This document shows positions 1 to 8,457 of a stretch of 64,000 bases of DNA, piece after piece. Location: NCBI GenBank assembly GCA_052400685.1, contig JBQTGJ010000010.1; one strand, written 5' to 3'. The DNA is from CAZHHH01 sp052400685. Lineage in GTDB: Bacteria > Bacteroidota > Bacteroidia > Bacteroidales > Marinilabiliaceae. The translations under genes and the position numbers were made by a program. Positions within the stretch are counted from its first letter, which is position 1; each line of letters begins with the position of its first letter. The notes under the pieces were generated by a model that had not been told where the DNA came from, did not search any database, and saw only the letters and a list, made by a program, of their open reading frames with translations.

Positions 1-100
1 GGCTTGCGAAGTCATAAAAATCAAGGAGTTTACTTTTCGTAAATGACTGTTTTTATGACAAGCGTAACGAAGTAGTTAACTTTATATTTCAAACACAATT
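1..100 (+). repeat. Intergenic repeat copy A (window-edge)
   Basis: Member of an interspersed family found about nine times in this window. The 49 bases at 22-70 match 23656-23705 with a single mismatch, including the core TTCGTAAATGAC and the tail GACAAGCGTAACG. The left edge may be cut by the window. It lies just upstream of the MBL-fold gene. Confidence 0.75.
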
Positions 101-113
101 TTAGTAAACACGT

Positions 114-170
114 AGTTGATTTCTTACAGCATAACACCTGTAGTGGAAAGGGAACCATCGGAAATCAACT
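114..170. repeat. Inverted repeat in leader of MBL-fold gene
   Basis: AGTTGATTT at 114-122 is the exact reverse complement of AAATCAACT at 162-170, with a 39-base loop. It ends 16 bases before the start codon at 187, so it could fold in the mRNA leader. No known riboswitch is recognised. Confidence 0.35.
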
Positions 171-186
171 CTTCATACAGCTAACT

Positions 187-825
187 ATGCTACAGATTAA
201 GACTTTGGTGTTTAATCCTTTTCAGGAGAATACCTATTTATTATTTGACGAAACAAATGAATGTGCTATTGTAGATGCAGGGATGCTCTCCGATGCCGAA
301 AACCAGCTGCTGGTTGATACCATTGATCAATTGGGGCTGAAGCCGGTGAAATTATTGCAAACTCATTTACATCTCGACCATGTTTTTGGAGCTCGTTTTG
401 TGTCCGAAAAGTATGGGCTAAGTCCCATAGCACACGCGGCCGATGAATTTTTAATTGATCAAACCGTTGAAAGTGCCCGTCAGTTTGGGGTGGCCATTGC
501 CGAAAATCCGCCAATGCTTTCGTCAACACTGGTTGATGGCGATATGGTAACCATTGGCAATTCTTCGCTGGAGGTGATTCATCTGCCGGGCCATTCACCC
601 GGGGGAATCGGGTTTTATCAACCTCAGGAGAAGTTGCTTATTGCCGGTGATGTTTTATTTAATGGCAGTGTGGGGCGTAGTGATTTGCCCGGTGGTGATC
701 ACAGTGTTTTGATTAAAGTTATTCTGGATCGTTTGATGCAGATGCCCGATAATGTTGTTGTTTATCCTGGTCATGGACCGGTAACCACCATTGGACAAGA
801 AAGAGAGTCTAATCCTTTTTTATGA
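187..825 (+). CDS. MBL-fold metallo-hydrolase (glyoxalase II-like)
   Basis: A 212-residue cytoplasmic metallo-beta-lactamase-fold hydrolase. The metal-binding signature is THLHLDH (H60, H62, D64, H65), followed by H136 in PGHSPGG, D155 in AGDVLF and H196 in YPGHGP, so both metal sites look intact. The compact size without a C-terminal domain fits the YcbL/glyoxalase II-like hydrolases that act on thioesters such as S-lactoylglutathione or related adducts. The real substrate cannot be told from sequence. Its stop is 19 bases before the gcvP start, so the two are probably cotranscribed. A repeat copy and a short inverted repeat precede it. Confidence 0.85.
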   Translation: MLQIKTLVFNPFQENTYLLFDETNECAIVDAGMLSDAENQLLVDTIDQLGLKPVKLLQTHLHLDHVFGARFVSEKYGLSPIAHAADEFLIDQTVESARQFGVAIAENPPMLSSTLVDGDMVTIGNSSLEVIHLPGHSPGGIGFYQPQEKLLIAGDVLFNGSVGRSDLPGGDHSVLIKVILDRLMQMPDNVVVYPGHGPVTTIGQERESNPFL

Positions 826-844
826 TATTTTAAATTTTTCCTTT

Positions 845-3706
845 ATGAGTCTTAGTCCATTTGTTAGTCGTCATATCGGTCCGCGTCAGCAGGACGTCGA
901 TGACATGCTTCAAAAGATGGGGCTTAACGCCCTTGATGATTTGATTGATCAGACGGTGCCCGGATCTATCCGGTTGCCCGAGGTCGCGCGCGGAGGTCTT
1001 CAGGAGGGGTGGACGGAAGCGCAGTTTCTGGACGAAATACAACAACTGGCATCAAAAAATAAATTGTTTAAAACTTATATCGGCATGGGGTATTACGATA
1101 CCATAACCCCGGCTGTTATTATTCGCAACGTATTGGAAAACCCGGTGTGGTATACTTCTTATACGCCATATCAGGCTGAGATTTCGCAGGGGCGATTGGA
1201 AGCGCTGTTAAATTATCAGACGGTGGTTTCTGATTTGACGGGACTGCCTGTTGCTAATGCTTCGCTACTCGATGAGGCCACTGCCGCTGCTGAGGCTATG
1301 CTGATGATGTTTAATACCCGTAGTCGTGAACAGCAAAAATCGGGCGTTACAACTTTTTTGGTGGATAAAAATGTGTGGCCGCAAACGCGTGCTGTTATTG
1401 AAACACGTGCTTCAGGTCGCGGAATTGAAGTGATTGATTTTGATTATAAAGAAGGCGTTGTGCCAGATGTTCCTTTTTTTGGTTTGATTCTTCAATATCC
1501 CGATGCCTCCGGCCATGTGTCTGATTATCGCCAGCTGGTTGAACAGTGTCATGAGGCCGGCGCCAAAGTGGGGGTGGCCACCGATTTAATGGCTCTTACA
1601 CTGTTGGTTCCTCCGGGTGAGTGGAACGTAGATATGGCATTTGGTTCGTCGCAAAGGTTTGGTGTTCCCATGGCTTATGGCGGACCGCATGCGGCCTTTT
1701 TTGCAACCCGTGAGGCGTTTAAACGTTCAATGCCCGGTCGTATCATTGGCGTGACTAAAGATGTGAACGGGCATCGCGCCTTGCGTATGGCATTACAGAC
1801 GCGTGAGCAACATATAAAACGCGAAAAAGCAACATCAAATATTTGTACTGCGCAGGCTTTGCTGGCTACCATGGCGGGTTTTTATGCCGTTTATCATGGC
1901 CCTGACGGATTGCGAAATATTGCCAATCAGATTCACTCTTTAACAGTTGCTCTTTTTAATGGTCTTAAATCTTTGGGGCTGTCGCCTGTTAGCGAAACTT
2001 TTTTTGATACCATACGATTCCGTTTGCCGGATAATCTACCCACCGAACAGCTGCGTCGCGAAGCTTTGAAACGTGAGATCAACTTATTGTACTCCGATTG
2101 TTTTGAGTTTGGAGTGAGTCTCGATGAAACAAAATCGTTACGCGATGTGGAAGATATTGTTGATTTGGTGGCCGATTGTATGAAAAAATCGGCACCTGCT
2201 GTTGAGATAACTCCGGTGCCGGCCATCCCTTCTTCCCTTCTTCGCTCTGTTGATTATTTGTCGCAGGATGTTTTTCATAAGTACCACTCCGAAACGGAGA
2301 TGATGCGTTATATCAAGCGACTGGAGCGGAAGGATGTCTCTTTGGCACACAGTATGATTAGTTTGGGATCATGCACAATGAAGCTGAATGCGGCTGTTGA
2401 GATGTTCCCGATAACATTTCCCGGTTTTGCACGGCTGCACCCATTTGTTCCTGTTGACCAGGCCGAAGGGTATCATTTAATGATGGCGGCATTGAGAGAG
2501 GATTTGGCTGCAATAACCGACTTGCCGGGCGTTACACTACAGCCAAATTCTGGGGCTGCCGGTGAATATACCGGTTTGATGATTATTCGTGCCTGGCATG
2601 AGAGTCGTGGAGAGCGACATCGTAATGTGGTGCTTATTCCTTCTTCGGCACATGGTACCAACCCGGCCAGCGGTATCATGGCAGGCTTTAAGGTCGTGGT
2701 GGTTCAGTGCGATGATAATGGTAATATCGATGTGGCTGATCTGAGTGATAAAGCAGAAATGTATAGTGACAATCTGGCCTGTTTGATGGTGACTTATCCT
2801 TCCACACATGGCGTGTTTGAGGCTTCTATCCGCGATATGTGTGAAATTATTCATCGTAATGGCGGACAGGTATATATGGATGGGGCCAATATGAATGCGC
2901 AGGTGGGATTAACCAGCCCCGGACATATTGGCGCCGATGTTTGTCATCTTAATCTCCATAAAACATTTGCCATTCCACATGGTGGTGGTGGCCCTGGTGT
3001 TGGTCCGGTATGCGTGGCTCCGCATCTGGTTGATTTTTTGCCCGGACATCCAGTCTCCGATAACCGACGACAACCTGTTCTTGCCGTTTCGGCGGCTGCC
3101 TGGGGTAGCGCCGGCGTGTTGCCTATCACCTATGGTTATATTAAGATGATGGGTTGGGAGGGGTTAACAATGGCTTCAAAAATTGCCATTTTAAATGCCA
3201 ATTATATGGCACATGAGTTACGCGAAGGTTATGGTATTCTTTACAACGGCGAAAATGGCCGTGTTGCGCACGAGTTAATTCTTGAATGTCGGCATTTAAA
3301 GCAATTATCGGGGATCACCGAAACGGATATTGCCAAACGACTCATGGATTATGGCTTTCATGCGCCAACGTTATCTTTTCCGGTACATGGAACCTTGATG
3401 ATTGAGCCGACCGAGAGTGAGTCCAAAGCCGAAATGGATCGTTTTATTGAAGCAATGCGTACTATTCTGTCCGAGATTAAGGAGGTTGAAAATGGCGTAG
3501 CCGACCGCGACGATAATGTGTTGAAAAATGCGCCACATCCCGATTATGTTGTGGTTGCGGATGTTTGGACGCACCCCTATGGCAGAGAAAAAGCTGCGTT
3601 TCCTTTACAATGGGTGCGCGACAATAAATTCTGGCCGGCCGTAGCGCGTATTGATGATGCTTTTGGCGACCGAAATCTGGTCTGTACCTGTGGTGGCTCT
3701 ATATAA
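845..3706 (+). CDS. gcvP: Glycine dehydrogenase (decarboxylating), P-protein of the glycine cleavage system
   Basis: A 953-residue full-length P-protein. It decarboxylates glycine with pyridoxal phosphate and passes the aminomethyl group to lipoyl-GcvH. The single chain holds the N-terminal and C-terminal halves that are separate GcvPA/GcvPB subunits in other bacteria. The start SPFVSRHIGPRQQD and the PLP-lysine motif HLNLHKTFAIPHGGGGPG (Lys706) are typical. I chose the ATG at 845 because homologues start close to the F-x-x-RHIG motif; an in-frame TTG at 791 lies inside the previous gene. No gcvT or gcvH is nearby. A terminator at 3803-3841 follows. Confidence 0.97.
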   Translation: MSLSPFVSRHIGPRQQDVDDMLQKMGLNALDDLIDQTVPGSIRLPEVARGGLQEGWTEAQFLDEIQQLASKNKLFKTYIGMGYYDTITPAVIIRNVLENPVWYTSYTPYQAEISQGRLEALLNYQTVVSDLTGLPVANASLLDEATAAAEAMLMMFNTRSREQQKSGVTTFLVDKNVWPQTRAVIETRASGRGIEVIDFDYKEGVVPDVPFFGLILQYPDASGHVSDYRQLVEQCHEAGAKVGVATDLMALTLLVPPGEWNVDMAFGSSQRFGVPMAYGGPHAAFFATREAFKRSMPGRIIGVTKDVNGHRALRMALQTREQHIKREKATSNICTAQALLATMAGFYAVYHGPDGLRNIANQIHSLTVALFNGLKSLGLSPVSETFFDTIRFRLPDNLPTEQLRREALKREINLLYSDCFEFGVSLDETKSLRDVEDIVDLVADCMKKSAPAVEITPVPAIPSSLLRSVDYLSQDVFHKYHSETEMMRYIKRLERKDVSLAHSMISLGSCTMKLNAAVEMFPITFPGFARLHPFVPVDQAEGYHLMMAALREDLAAITDLPGVTLQPNSGAAGEYTGLMIIRAWHESRGERHRNVVLIPSSAHGTNPASGIMAGFKVVVVQCDDNGNIDVADLSDKAEMYSDNLACLMVTYPSTHGVFEASIRDMCEIIHRNGGQVYMDGANMNAQVGLTSPGHIGADVCHLNLHKTFAIPHGGGGPGVGPVCVAPHLVDFLPGHPVSDNRRQPVLAVSAAAWGSAGVLPITYGYIKMMGWEGLTMASKIAILNANYMAHELREGYGILYNGENGRVAHELILECRHLKQLSGITETDIAKRLMDYGFHAPTLSFPVHGTLMIEPTESESKAEMDRFIEAMRTILSEIKEVENGVADRDDNVLKNAPHPDYVVVADVWTHPYGREKAAFPLQWVRDNKFWPAVARIDDAFGDRNLVCTCGGSI

Positions 3707-3802
3707 TAATTTGGTGAAGATTATTGAATAGCCTATGATGTTTCACAGAAATTATTTGGTGTCAGCAAGAAAATTTATGTGTTTGTTTATAAAATAAAAA
3801 GG

Positions 3803-3841
3803 TTGAGATAAGGAGTTGAACTTCTTATCTCAATTTTTTTT
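3803..3841 (+). terminator. Rho-independent terminator after gcvP
   Basis: Perfect 10-bp arms TTGAGATAAG (3803-3812) and CTTATCTCAA (3824-3833) are followed by a run of eight T. It ends the MBL/gcvP unit. Confidence 0.85.
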
Positions 3842-3893
3842 GTGCCGTCTTAATTAAAACAGGTTCATAAAGCCGGGACTTTATAGTCTGACT

Positions 3894-4241
3894 CTAATTA
3901 ATGAATAGCGCATTAATTTCAGTCGCAGTTTTTTGGTTGCATTCAAAAGCCAGACTTTTATGATTGATCAGGTCAACAATAGTTCCTATGAAACATAACC
4001 CTGCCGTGAAAAAGTATAATATACCCATTCCTATTTGGTTGACCAGAAAACGATGAACGCCCGATACGCCCAGGAAGCCAATAAGGGCTGTCAGTAAAAT
4101 GGTTTGTGGGTCTTTACGACGGGTCCGGTAAATACTGATGAAGTTTTTGATCTCATCCTCATTTCTGCCTTTTAGTAAATTGCTGATGAATTGGGCTTCG
4201 TCCAATTCAATTTCCGGCATGAGCTTTAAGATTTCTTGCAT
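3894..4241 (-). CDS. TM2 domain membrane protein
   Basis: A 115-residue small membrane protein. A charged N-terminal segment (about 1-45) precedes a TM2-type hydrophobic pair: TILLTALIGFLGVSGVHRF, then a second helix GILYFFTAGLCFIGTIVDL with the characteristic aspartate near its end. The G-x-H-R-F turn between the helices is the TM2 signature. TM2 proteins have no general biochemical role that can be assigned. The ATG at 4241 lies inside the upstream DUF2752 gene (35-base overlap), and an alternative ATG at 4220 also overlaps it, so the two are translationally linked. Confidence 0.8.
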   Translation of the reverse strand: MQEILKLMPEIELDEAQFISNLLKGRNEDEIKNFISIYRTRRKDPQTILLTALIGFLGVSGVHRFLVNQIGMGILYFFTAGLCFIGTIVDLINHKSLAFECNQKTATEINALFIN

Positions 4242-4560
4242 GATTGTTGATTTTAGATTGTTTGAGTTTTCGTTGTGTGGTAAATATATTGATAATTCTA
4301 TAAATGAGTATTATAACCGCAGGTATTCCTAACGGATGAGCTTTGAAAGACGCACTGAAATTTGCTCTGAAAAGCCACATGATGGAATGCCCCAGCCCAC
4401 ATCCCGGACAGAAATCCCATCCCAGATTTTTAATGGGGCAGAGAGAGAAATGACTCTCTCCTGTTGGATTTGTGAAGGCCAATGCTATAAGTGCAGCGAT
4501 CCAAATCCAGGCTTCCCAAAATGCGGGTTTAAGCCAATACCTAATTTTATCTTTTTTCAC
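4207..4560 (-). CDS. DUF2752 family membrane protein
   Basis: A 117-residue inner-membrane protein with an N-terminal hydrophobic helix (about 15-30), then the DUF2752 signature: a CP-x-K-x-x-G segment followed by FCPGCGLGHSIMWL, and a second long helix (about 75-95). The family's function is unknown. The paired cysteines suggest a redox or metal site, but that is inference. It overlaps the TM2 gene, a pairing common in Bacteroidota, which suggests the two small proteins act together in the membrane. Confidence 0.8.
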   Translation of the reverse strand: MKKDKIRYWLKPAFWEAWIWIAALIALAFTNPTGESHFSLCPIKNLGWDFCPGCGLGHSIMWLFRANFSASFKAHPLGIPAVIILIYRIINIFTTQRKLKQSKINNHARNLKAHAGN

Positions 4561-4763
4561 AGGGTAATAATTTATTCGTTCTGGCTCTTTTTATAAGTCC
4601 TTTTGAATGTTTCGCTTTTGCCCTTTATTTCAAGCTGAAAATTATTTAGTGACTGTACGAATATCTCCTTTTTTGCGTCTTTGAGAAGAAATTGTCAAAG
4701 ACAAGGTTTGTCATCTTTTCTCAGTGAAGGTCACTTTATCCTTATCTGCATTGAAGGTTTCTT

Positions 4764-5720
4764 CTACGGTCCTTCGTGCAGGATGGGTTTTATGGTTGTT
4801 ATCGGGTTAATATTGCTGTTTATTAGCCATTGGTTTACGACCGTCGCATACGCCGTCGCATTTTGTCTATAGCCGGTTATAGCCGGTTTGGTGAGCTCCA
4901 GACAGGGATGCCATCCAGCACATGATATATCAATCGATTCAGGTATATTTAATTGCGTTGAATTAATTAGGGTGATTAGTTGGCGGGCAAGATGGACCGA
5001 TGATAGCATGATGGCGTTTATTTTTTTTTCAAGGAGTTTTTCAACGGCATCTGTCAGTGAATCAGCATCATTTATCTCTGTAAAATAATCGGCTGTTATA
5101 TCAAACCGTTCCAGGTAATTTAGCTGATAAGTCGTTTTAATACTGTTGTGTGCATCGGGTTCGTTTATGAAGCCAATTGCCTTGTGGTGTCGGCGAATGT
5201 GATGCTGCAATAATAAATTGACGCCATATTCATAGTCGGGCCGAAGCGAAGGTAGCTGATAGTCGTATTGTGGATTTACCAACAGGATAGGCGCCCTGGT
5301 CAATGCCTTGGCTAAGATGTCTTCTGAATTGGCCGGATCCACTATCACCAACGCATCGGTATGGCGATCGGTTAAATCGAATATAATGCCGGTTTCTTTT
5401 TCTTTATTGTGGTGAGTAAAGGCCGTTATTACGTTGTAATTGTTGGTATTACACTGGTCGGCAATATTTTCAGTTAGTTCAGAAGTAAACGGGTCGGTTA
5501 GGTCGGGCGCAATGAGCCCGATGGTCATTGTTTTGCCGGTGTTAAACACCTGCGATAAAAAGCTGGGACGGTAATCCAATTCGTTGGCGATTCGGAGTAT
5601 TTTTTCCTGGGTATTTTTGTTGATCTTATGCGTGTCGCCTTTGCCGTTGAGGACAAAGGAGGCTGTTGTTTTTGATACGCCTGCTGCCTGTGCTATTGTT
5701 TTTAAAGATGCTTTTGTCAT
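4764..5720 (-). CDS. LacI-family transcriptional regulator
   Basis: A 318-residue regulator. The N-terminal helix-turn-helix (about 5-25, SLKTIAQAAGVSKTTASFVL) and hinge are followed by a periplasmic-binding-protein-like effector domain (about 62-318, starting TIGLIAPDLTDPF). LacI-family proteins usually repress sugar genes and are released by a sugar ligand; the ligand here is unknown. A 16-bp near-palindrome with a central CG lies directly next to its start codon (5721-5736), which suggests autoregulation. No sugar gene is in the same transcription unit. The 203-base gap downstream (4561-4763) holds only a weak hairpin. Confidence 0.92.
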   Translation of the reverse strand: MTKASLKTIAQAAGVSKTTASFVLNGKGDTHKINKNTQEKILRIANELDYRPSFLSQVFNTGKTMTIGLIAPDLTDPFTSELTENIADQCNTNNYNVITAFTHHNKEKETGIIFDLTDRHTDALVIVDPANSEDILAKALTRAPILLVNPQYDYQLPSLRPDYEYGVNLLLQHHIRRHHKAIGFINEPDAHNSIKTTYQLNYLERFDITADYFTEINDADSLTDAVEKLLEKKINAIMLSSVHLARQLITLINSTQLNIPESIDISCAGWHPCLELTKPAITGYRQNATAYATVVNQWLINSNINPITTIKPILHEGP

Positions 5721-5736
5721 ACTAAACCGGTTAAGT
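5721..5736. promoter_or_regulatory. Probable LacI-type operator
   Basis: The sequence ACTAAACCGGTTAAGT is a 16-bp palindrome with one mismatched pair and a perfect AACCGGTT centre. The central CG dyad and AT-rich flanks match the LacI-family operator style. It sits one base upstream of the lacI-like start codon, fitting negative autoregulation. Confidence 0.55.
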
Positions 5737-5778
5737 CACTACAAACATAGTGCTTTCTGCAATGGTTGTCAACGACAA

Positions 5779-5841
5779 TGCCTAAAAAAACGATTTTGTT
5801 TTTAGGCAAAAAAAAACGCCGGCTTGTGACCGGCGTTTTTT
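5779..5841. terminator. Two adjacent hairpins; second is a bidirectional terminator
   Basis: Hairpin 1 pairs TGCCTAAAAA (5779-5788) with TTTTTAGGCA (5799-5808). Hairpin 2 pairs AACGCCGG (5815-5822) with CCGGCGTT (5830-5837), with A-rich sequence on the left and a T-run on the right. It lies just downstream of the minus-strand lipoprotein gene and upstream of lacI, insulating the two. Confidence 0.8.
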
Positions 5842-5857
5842 CTAATTCGAGGAGTTA

Positions 5858-6712
5858 TTATTTTTGAACTTTTACATCAATTTCAATGGTGCTTGAACCA
5901 CCTGTTCCAGAAACAGATACCACTTTGAAGAGTCCTTTTTTCCCTGCAGCTGTAGTAAAGGCAGCTACATCGTTTACTTCAAGTCCGGCTACGGCTGAAC
6001 TGGTTACGTTTTCTTCTTCTGAAATGACTGCATCATCTTCCATGGCATCAAATTCAGAAGCTGAGACTGTTGACATCGCAAATTTTGTGCTGTTTTTTGT
6101 TGCCCATGTTGACAGCCCATAAGTAGCATTGGTATAAGTAGCTATCGCACCTTCGTCATTAGGTGCAGCAATGGTGGCATTTTTTGTTGTTCCATAATAA
6201 TAAACAAAATCAATAATGCTTGAATTTGTTTTGGCTTCATCTTGTTTGTATACGAGGCCGGTGGTGGTAGCAAAAAAGCTGCCGGGCGTAGCCTCATAAC
6301 TACCAAGAAGTTTTGCGGTATAAGTGTCTATTTCACCTGCTGCGGCAATTACTTCTACCGTGTAACTCTTGGTCTCTACGTTGCCTTTTTTATCAGTAAC
6401 TTCTATGCTGAGGTATGTGGTTCCTACCTCTGCAGTATTGTAAGAAAAAGTGCCTGAGTAAGTAAGCTTGCCAAGATCGTCTTCAGATACAGAAACAATC
6501 GTTTCATTGTTCTTAATAAGTTTAATGGTTTCGATTTTGTTATCGCTTACAACATTAAAATTGAATGTTAATGTTGTACCAACGGTTACTTCTGCCGGAA
6601 TGCTTCCATCAACCGCTATGCTAATGCTAGCTTCATCTTCTTCACAAGCCGTAAAGCTTACTCCCATCAAGATGGCTACAGCCATCATAGCAAAAAATTT
6701 CATTTTTTTCAT
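5858..6712 (-). CDS. Surface lipoprotein with Ig-like domain, function unknown
   Basis: A 284-residue lipoprotein. The signal peptide ends in a lipobox with Cys23 (SFTAC), followed by EEDE. Acidic residues after the cysteine match the Bacteroidota lipoprotein export signal, so surface exposure is likely. Residues of about 30-125 look like an immunoglobulin-like beta domain (TFNFNVVSDNKIETIKLIK, ending YTVEV). The C-terminal part (about 130-284) is Thr/Ala/Gly-rich beta structure that I do not recognise. The start at 6712 (MKKMKFF) is preferred; ATG at 6718 adds two residues. Strong terminator follows. It is monocistronic. Confidence 0.75.
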   Translation of the reverse strand: MKKMKFFAMMAVAILMGVSFTACEEDEASISIAVDGSIPAEVTVGTTLTFNFNVVSDNKIETIKLIKNNETIVSVSEDDLGKLTYSGTFSYNTAEVGTTYLSIEVTDKKGNVETKSYTVEVIAAAGEIDTYTAKLLGSYEATPGSFFATTTGLVYKQDEAKTNSSIIDFVYYYGTTKNATIAAPNDEGAIATYTNATYGLSTWATKNSTKFAMSTVSASEFDAMEDDAVISEEENVTSSAVAGLEVNDVAAFTTAAGKKGLFKVVSVSGTGGSSTIEIDVKVQK

Positions 6713-6821
6713 GTGCAAAAAATTAGTAATTAAGATTTAAAATTTAATGATTATTCTTAGTAACTGTTTAGTTCAAAAAGGGTGTTCAATATTTGTGCCT
6801 TTTTTACATCCATAACGGAGG

Positions 6822-6829
6822 CAAAGTTA
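6822..6829 (-). promoter_or_regulatory. Candidate -7 promoter element for lipoprotein gene
   Basis: On the minus strand the sequence reads TAACTTTG, an exact match to the Bacteroidota -7 consensus TAnnTTTG. It would give an mRNA leader of about 100 bases. No clear -33 TTG is seen at the usual spacing, so support is partial. Confidence 0.4.
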
Positions 6830-7024
6830 TAATAAAACAAAGTTTTTAGCGAGATGTTTTGGTTAATGATAAATAAATAAAATCATATCGCATTTTTACA
6901 GCCCATTCTGCGATGTCTGTTGGTTAAGATAAACGAAGCCTTATTATCTGCTACCGACGACATTTTCGGACAGGGTCTCACGCTGTTTTGGACATTAGAG
7001 TAAGGGAGGCTGGAAAGTCTAAAA

Positions 7025-7138
7025 TTTAAGGCTTACGAGGCCTGAGAAAGATGAGTTTACTGATGTAAATGACTATTTTGAGAGCAGGCACAACGCCGAA
7101 ATTGAGCTTTATAAACAGACTTCAATTAGGTTAATACT
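7025..7138 (+). repeat. Intergenic repeat copy H (diverged)
   Basis: Aligns along its length with the family: AAGGCTTACGAGG at the left, ATGAGTTTACTGATGTAAAT and GACTATTTTGAGA in the centre, then CACAACGCCGAA and ATTGAGCTTTATA, ending CTTCAATTA. It is more diverged than copies A and B. Confidence 0.6.
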
Positions 7139-7517
7139 TGTTTATGTTTAGTTTATGTGACCTTAGTTGCCGTTTTAAAGTTGTTAGGAATGAATTTCTA
7201 TTGAACGTTTGTGTTATTTTGTTAATAAGCTATTGCTTTGGATTATTTATTTTGTAACGTAAACGTTAACTTACACTTTCATCCTAATAATTAAGATGTT
7301 TATCAACATATTTTTTCCGTTCGTCATAAATTTTGTATATCTTCATCTCTGTTTAATTAAGATGATTAAATTCGCAATTAACAAGTTTTTACAGAATGAA
7401 ACGATCAGGTTTGAGAAGTGCTAACAATTGGCTTCATTCTAAACTGTCGTTCGGTCTGACTTTAGAAATTAAATAATACCGGGTAATTATATTTCCATAC
7501 CACTAAAATTTTGATTT

Positions 7518-8117
7518 ATGGGAAAGGTTTACACAAGTTTCGGGTTTATAAAATCTTTAAGGTTTGCTTTTATCTTTGTTGTATTGTTTTTGACAGGGAT
7601 TTTCTCTGGAGATCTGTTGGCTCAGCAGGCAAGCAATGCAAAGCTTGTAAGTCTGAATAAGCGTATGGCGGTGATTGAGAAAAATCATCAGGCACATTTG
7701 AGTAAGTTGCAAGAGGCCGATTCGTTGATTGCTACTTCAAGTGTTTTGGCCGAACAGCTTAACGATGAAATTGTGAAAGTTACTGCTGAGATGGATGCCA
7801 AGTCCAAAAAATATAAGCAGCAGAAAAAGGCGTTGGCCAAAAAATCAAAAGAAGCAACGCCTGAAGAAATAACTCAGTTGCAGCTTTACGAACGCGAAAT
7901 AGATAATCAGTATCGAGCTGACTTAAGGGCTTTTGACACCCAGATGAAAAAAATGCTGAGTGGTGTTGATAAAGCAGTTTATGCCACTAAAAAGGGTAAA
8001 CAATACAAGATTCAAGCCGAATCCCGGCTAAAGGAAACAGCCACTCAGATGGCTGAGTTGCACTCTGAAATTGCAAAGTATTCGGCTCTGTCAGGCGATA
8101 TGGCCGATAACAGGTAG
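7518..8117 (+). CDS. Secreted coiled-coil protein, function unknown
   Basis: A 199-residue protein. A long signal peptide (basic start, hydrophobic 14-30, cleavage near LLAQQ at about 36) precedes an almost entirely helical, Lys/Glu/Ala-rich chain with heptad character from about 40 to 190. It lacks a lipobox, so it is probably periplasmic or exported. No domain is recognised; it resembles the general class of periplasmic coiled-coil proteins (OmpH/Skp-like in composition only). A terminator follows at 8146-8184, so it is probably monocistronic. Confidence 0.7.
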   Translation: MGKVYTSFGFIKSLRFAFIFVVLFLTGIFSGDLLAQQASNAKLVSLNKRMAVIEKNHQAHLSKLQEADSLIATSSVLAEQLNDEIVKVTAEMDAKSKKYKQQKKALAKKSKEATPEEITQLQLYEREIDNQYRADLRAFDTQMKKMLSGVDKAVYATKKGKQYKIQAESRLKETATQMAELHSEIAKYSALSGDMADNR

Positions 8118-8145
8118 TTTGTCATAATAAAAAAGGTTAAGAGGT

Positions 8146-8184
8146 AAGCGATTTACATGGTAGGCTGTGTAAATCGCTTTTTTT
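8146..8184 (+). terminator. Rho-independent terminator
   Basis: Perfect 12-bp arms AAGCGATTTACA (8146-8157) and TGTAAATCGCTT (8168-8179) are followed by a T-run. It separates the coiled-coil gene from the ATPase operon. The rest of the 8118-8457 gap is AT-rich leader with a candidate promoter. Confidence 0.88.
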
Positions 8185-8366
8185 ATTTTTAAGGACTAGT
8201 GTGTGTTAATTTTTATTAACATTTTTTATTTTTTTGAATTTTCGATGACCTTGCGATTTGTAATGGTTCGTTTCAATGGCTTTATTTGTGGGTTCAGACG
8301 AATTAAATATTGAGAAAGACGCAGGATTGATAATTTTGAGGATGGGTATGGCTATAGGGGAGACCT

Positions 8367-8396
8367 TTGCTTTAGTCCTTTTAATCATTAATTTTA
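8367..8396 (+). promoter_or_regulatory. Candidate promoter of V-type ATPase operon
   Basis: TTG at 8367-8369 and TAATTTTA at 8389-8396 (seven of eight consensus positions) are separated by 19 bases. This is the Bacteroidota -33/-7 geometry, and it would give a leader of about 55 bases to the ATG at 8458. Confidence 0.35.
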
Positions 8397-8457
8397 AGCG
8401 AAATTTTTTATCATTCTTTTGACTAAATAATTGCAACTGTTTCAAAATATAAGCGTT

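Larger units (their letters stand above)
6719..7517. other. 799-bp intergenic region
   Basis: Divergent intergenic space. It holds a likely -7 box for the lipoprotein on the minus strand (6822-6829) and a degenerate repeat copy (7025-7138). The remainder is AT-rich with no ORF of coding character. The promoter for the gene at 7518 could not be fixed. Confidence 0.6.

Noticed and set aside
791..844. Longer gcvP start at TTG 791
   Set aside because: Lies within the preceding gene and adds residues not expected before the conserved F-x-x-RHIG start.
3750..3775. Short match (TTGGTGTCAGCAAGA) to repeat copy D
   Set aside because: Only about a dozen bases agree and the rest of the element is absent; chance or a remnant too small to call.
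4680..4725. Imperfect hairpin downstream of the LacI gene
   Set aside because: Outer arms of six bases, weak inner pairing and no T-run on the minus strand; not supported as a terminator.
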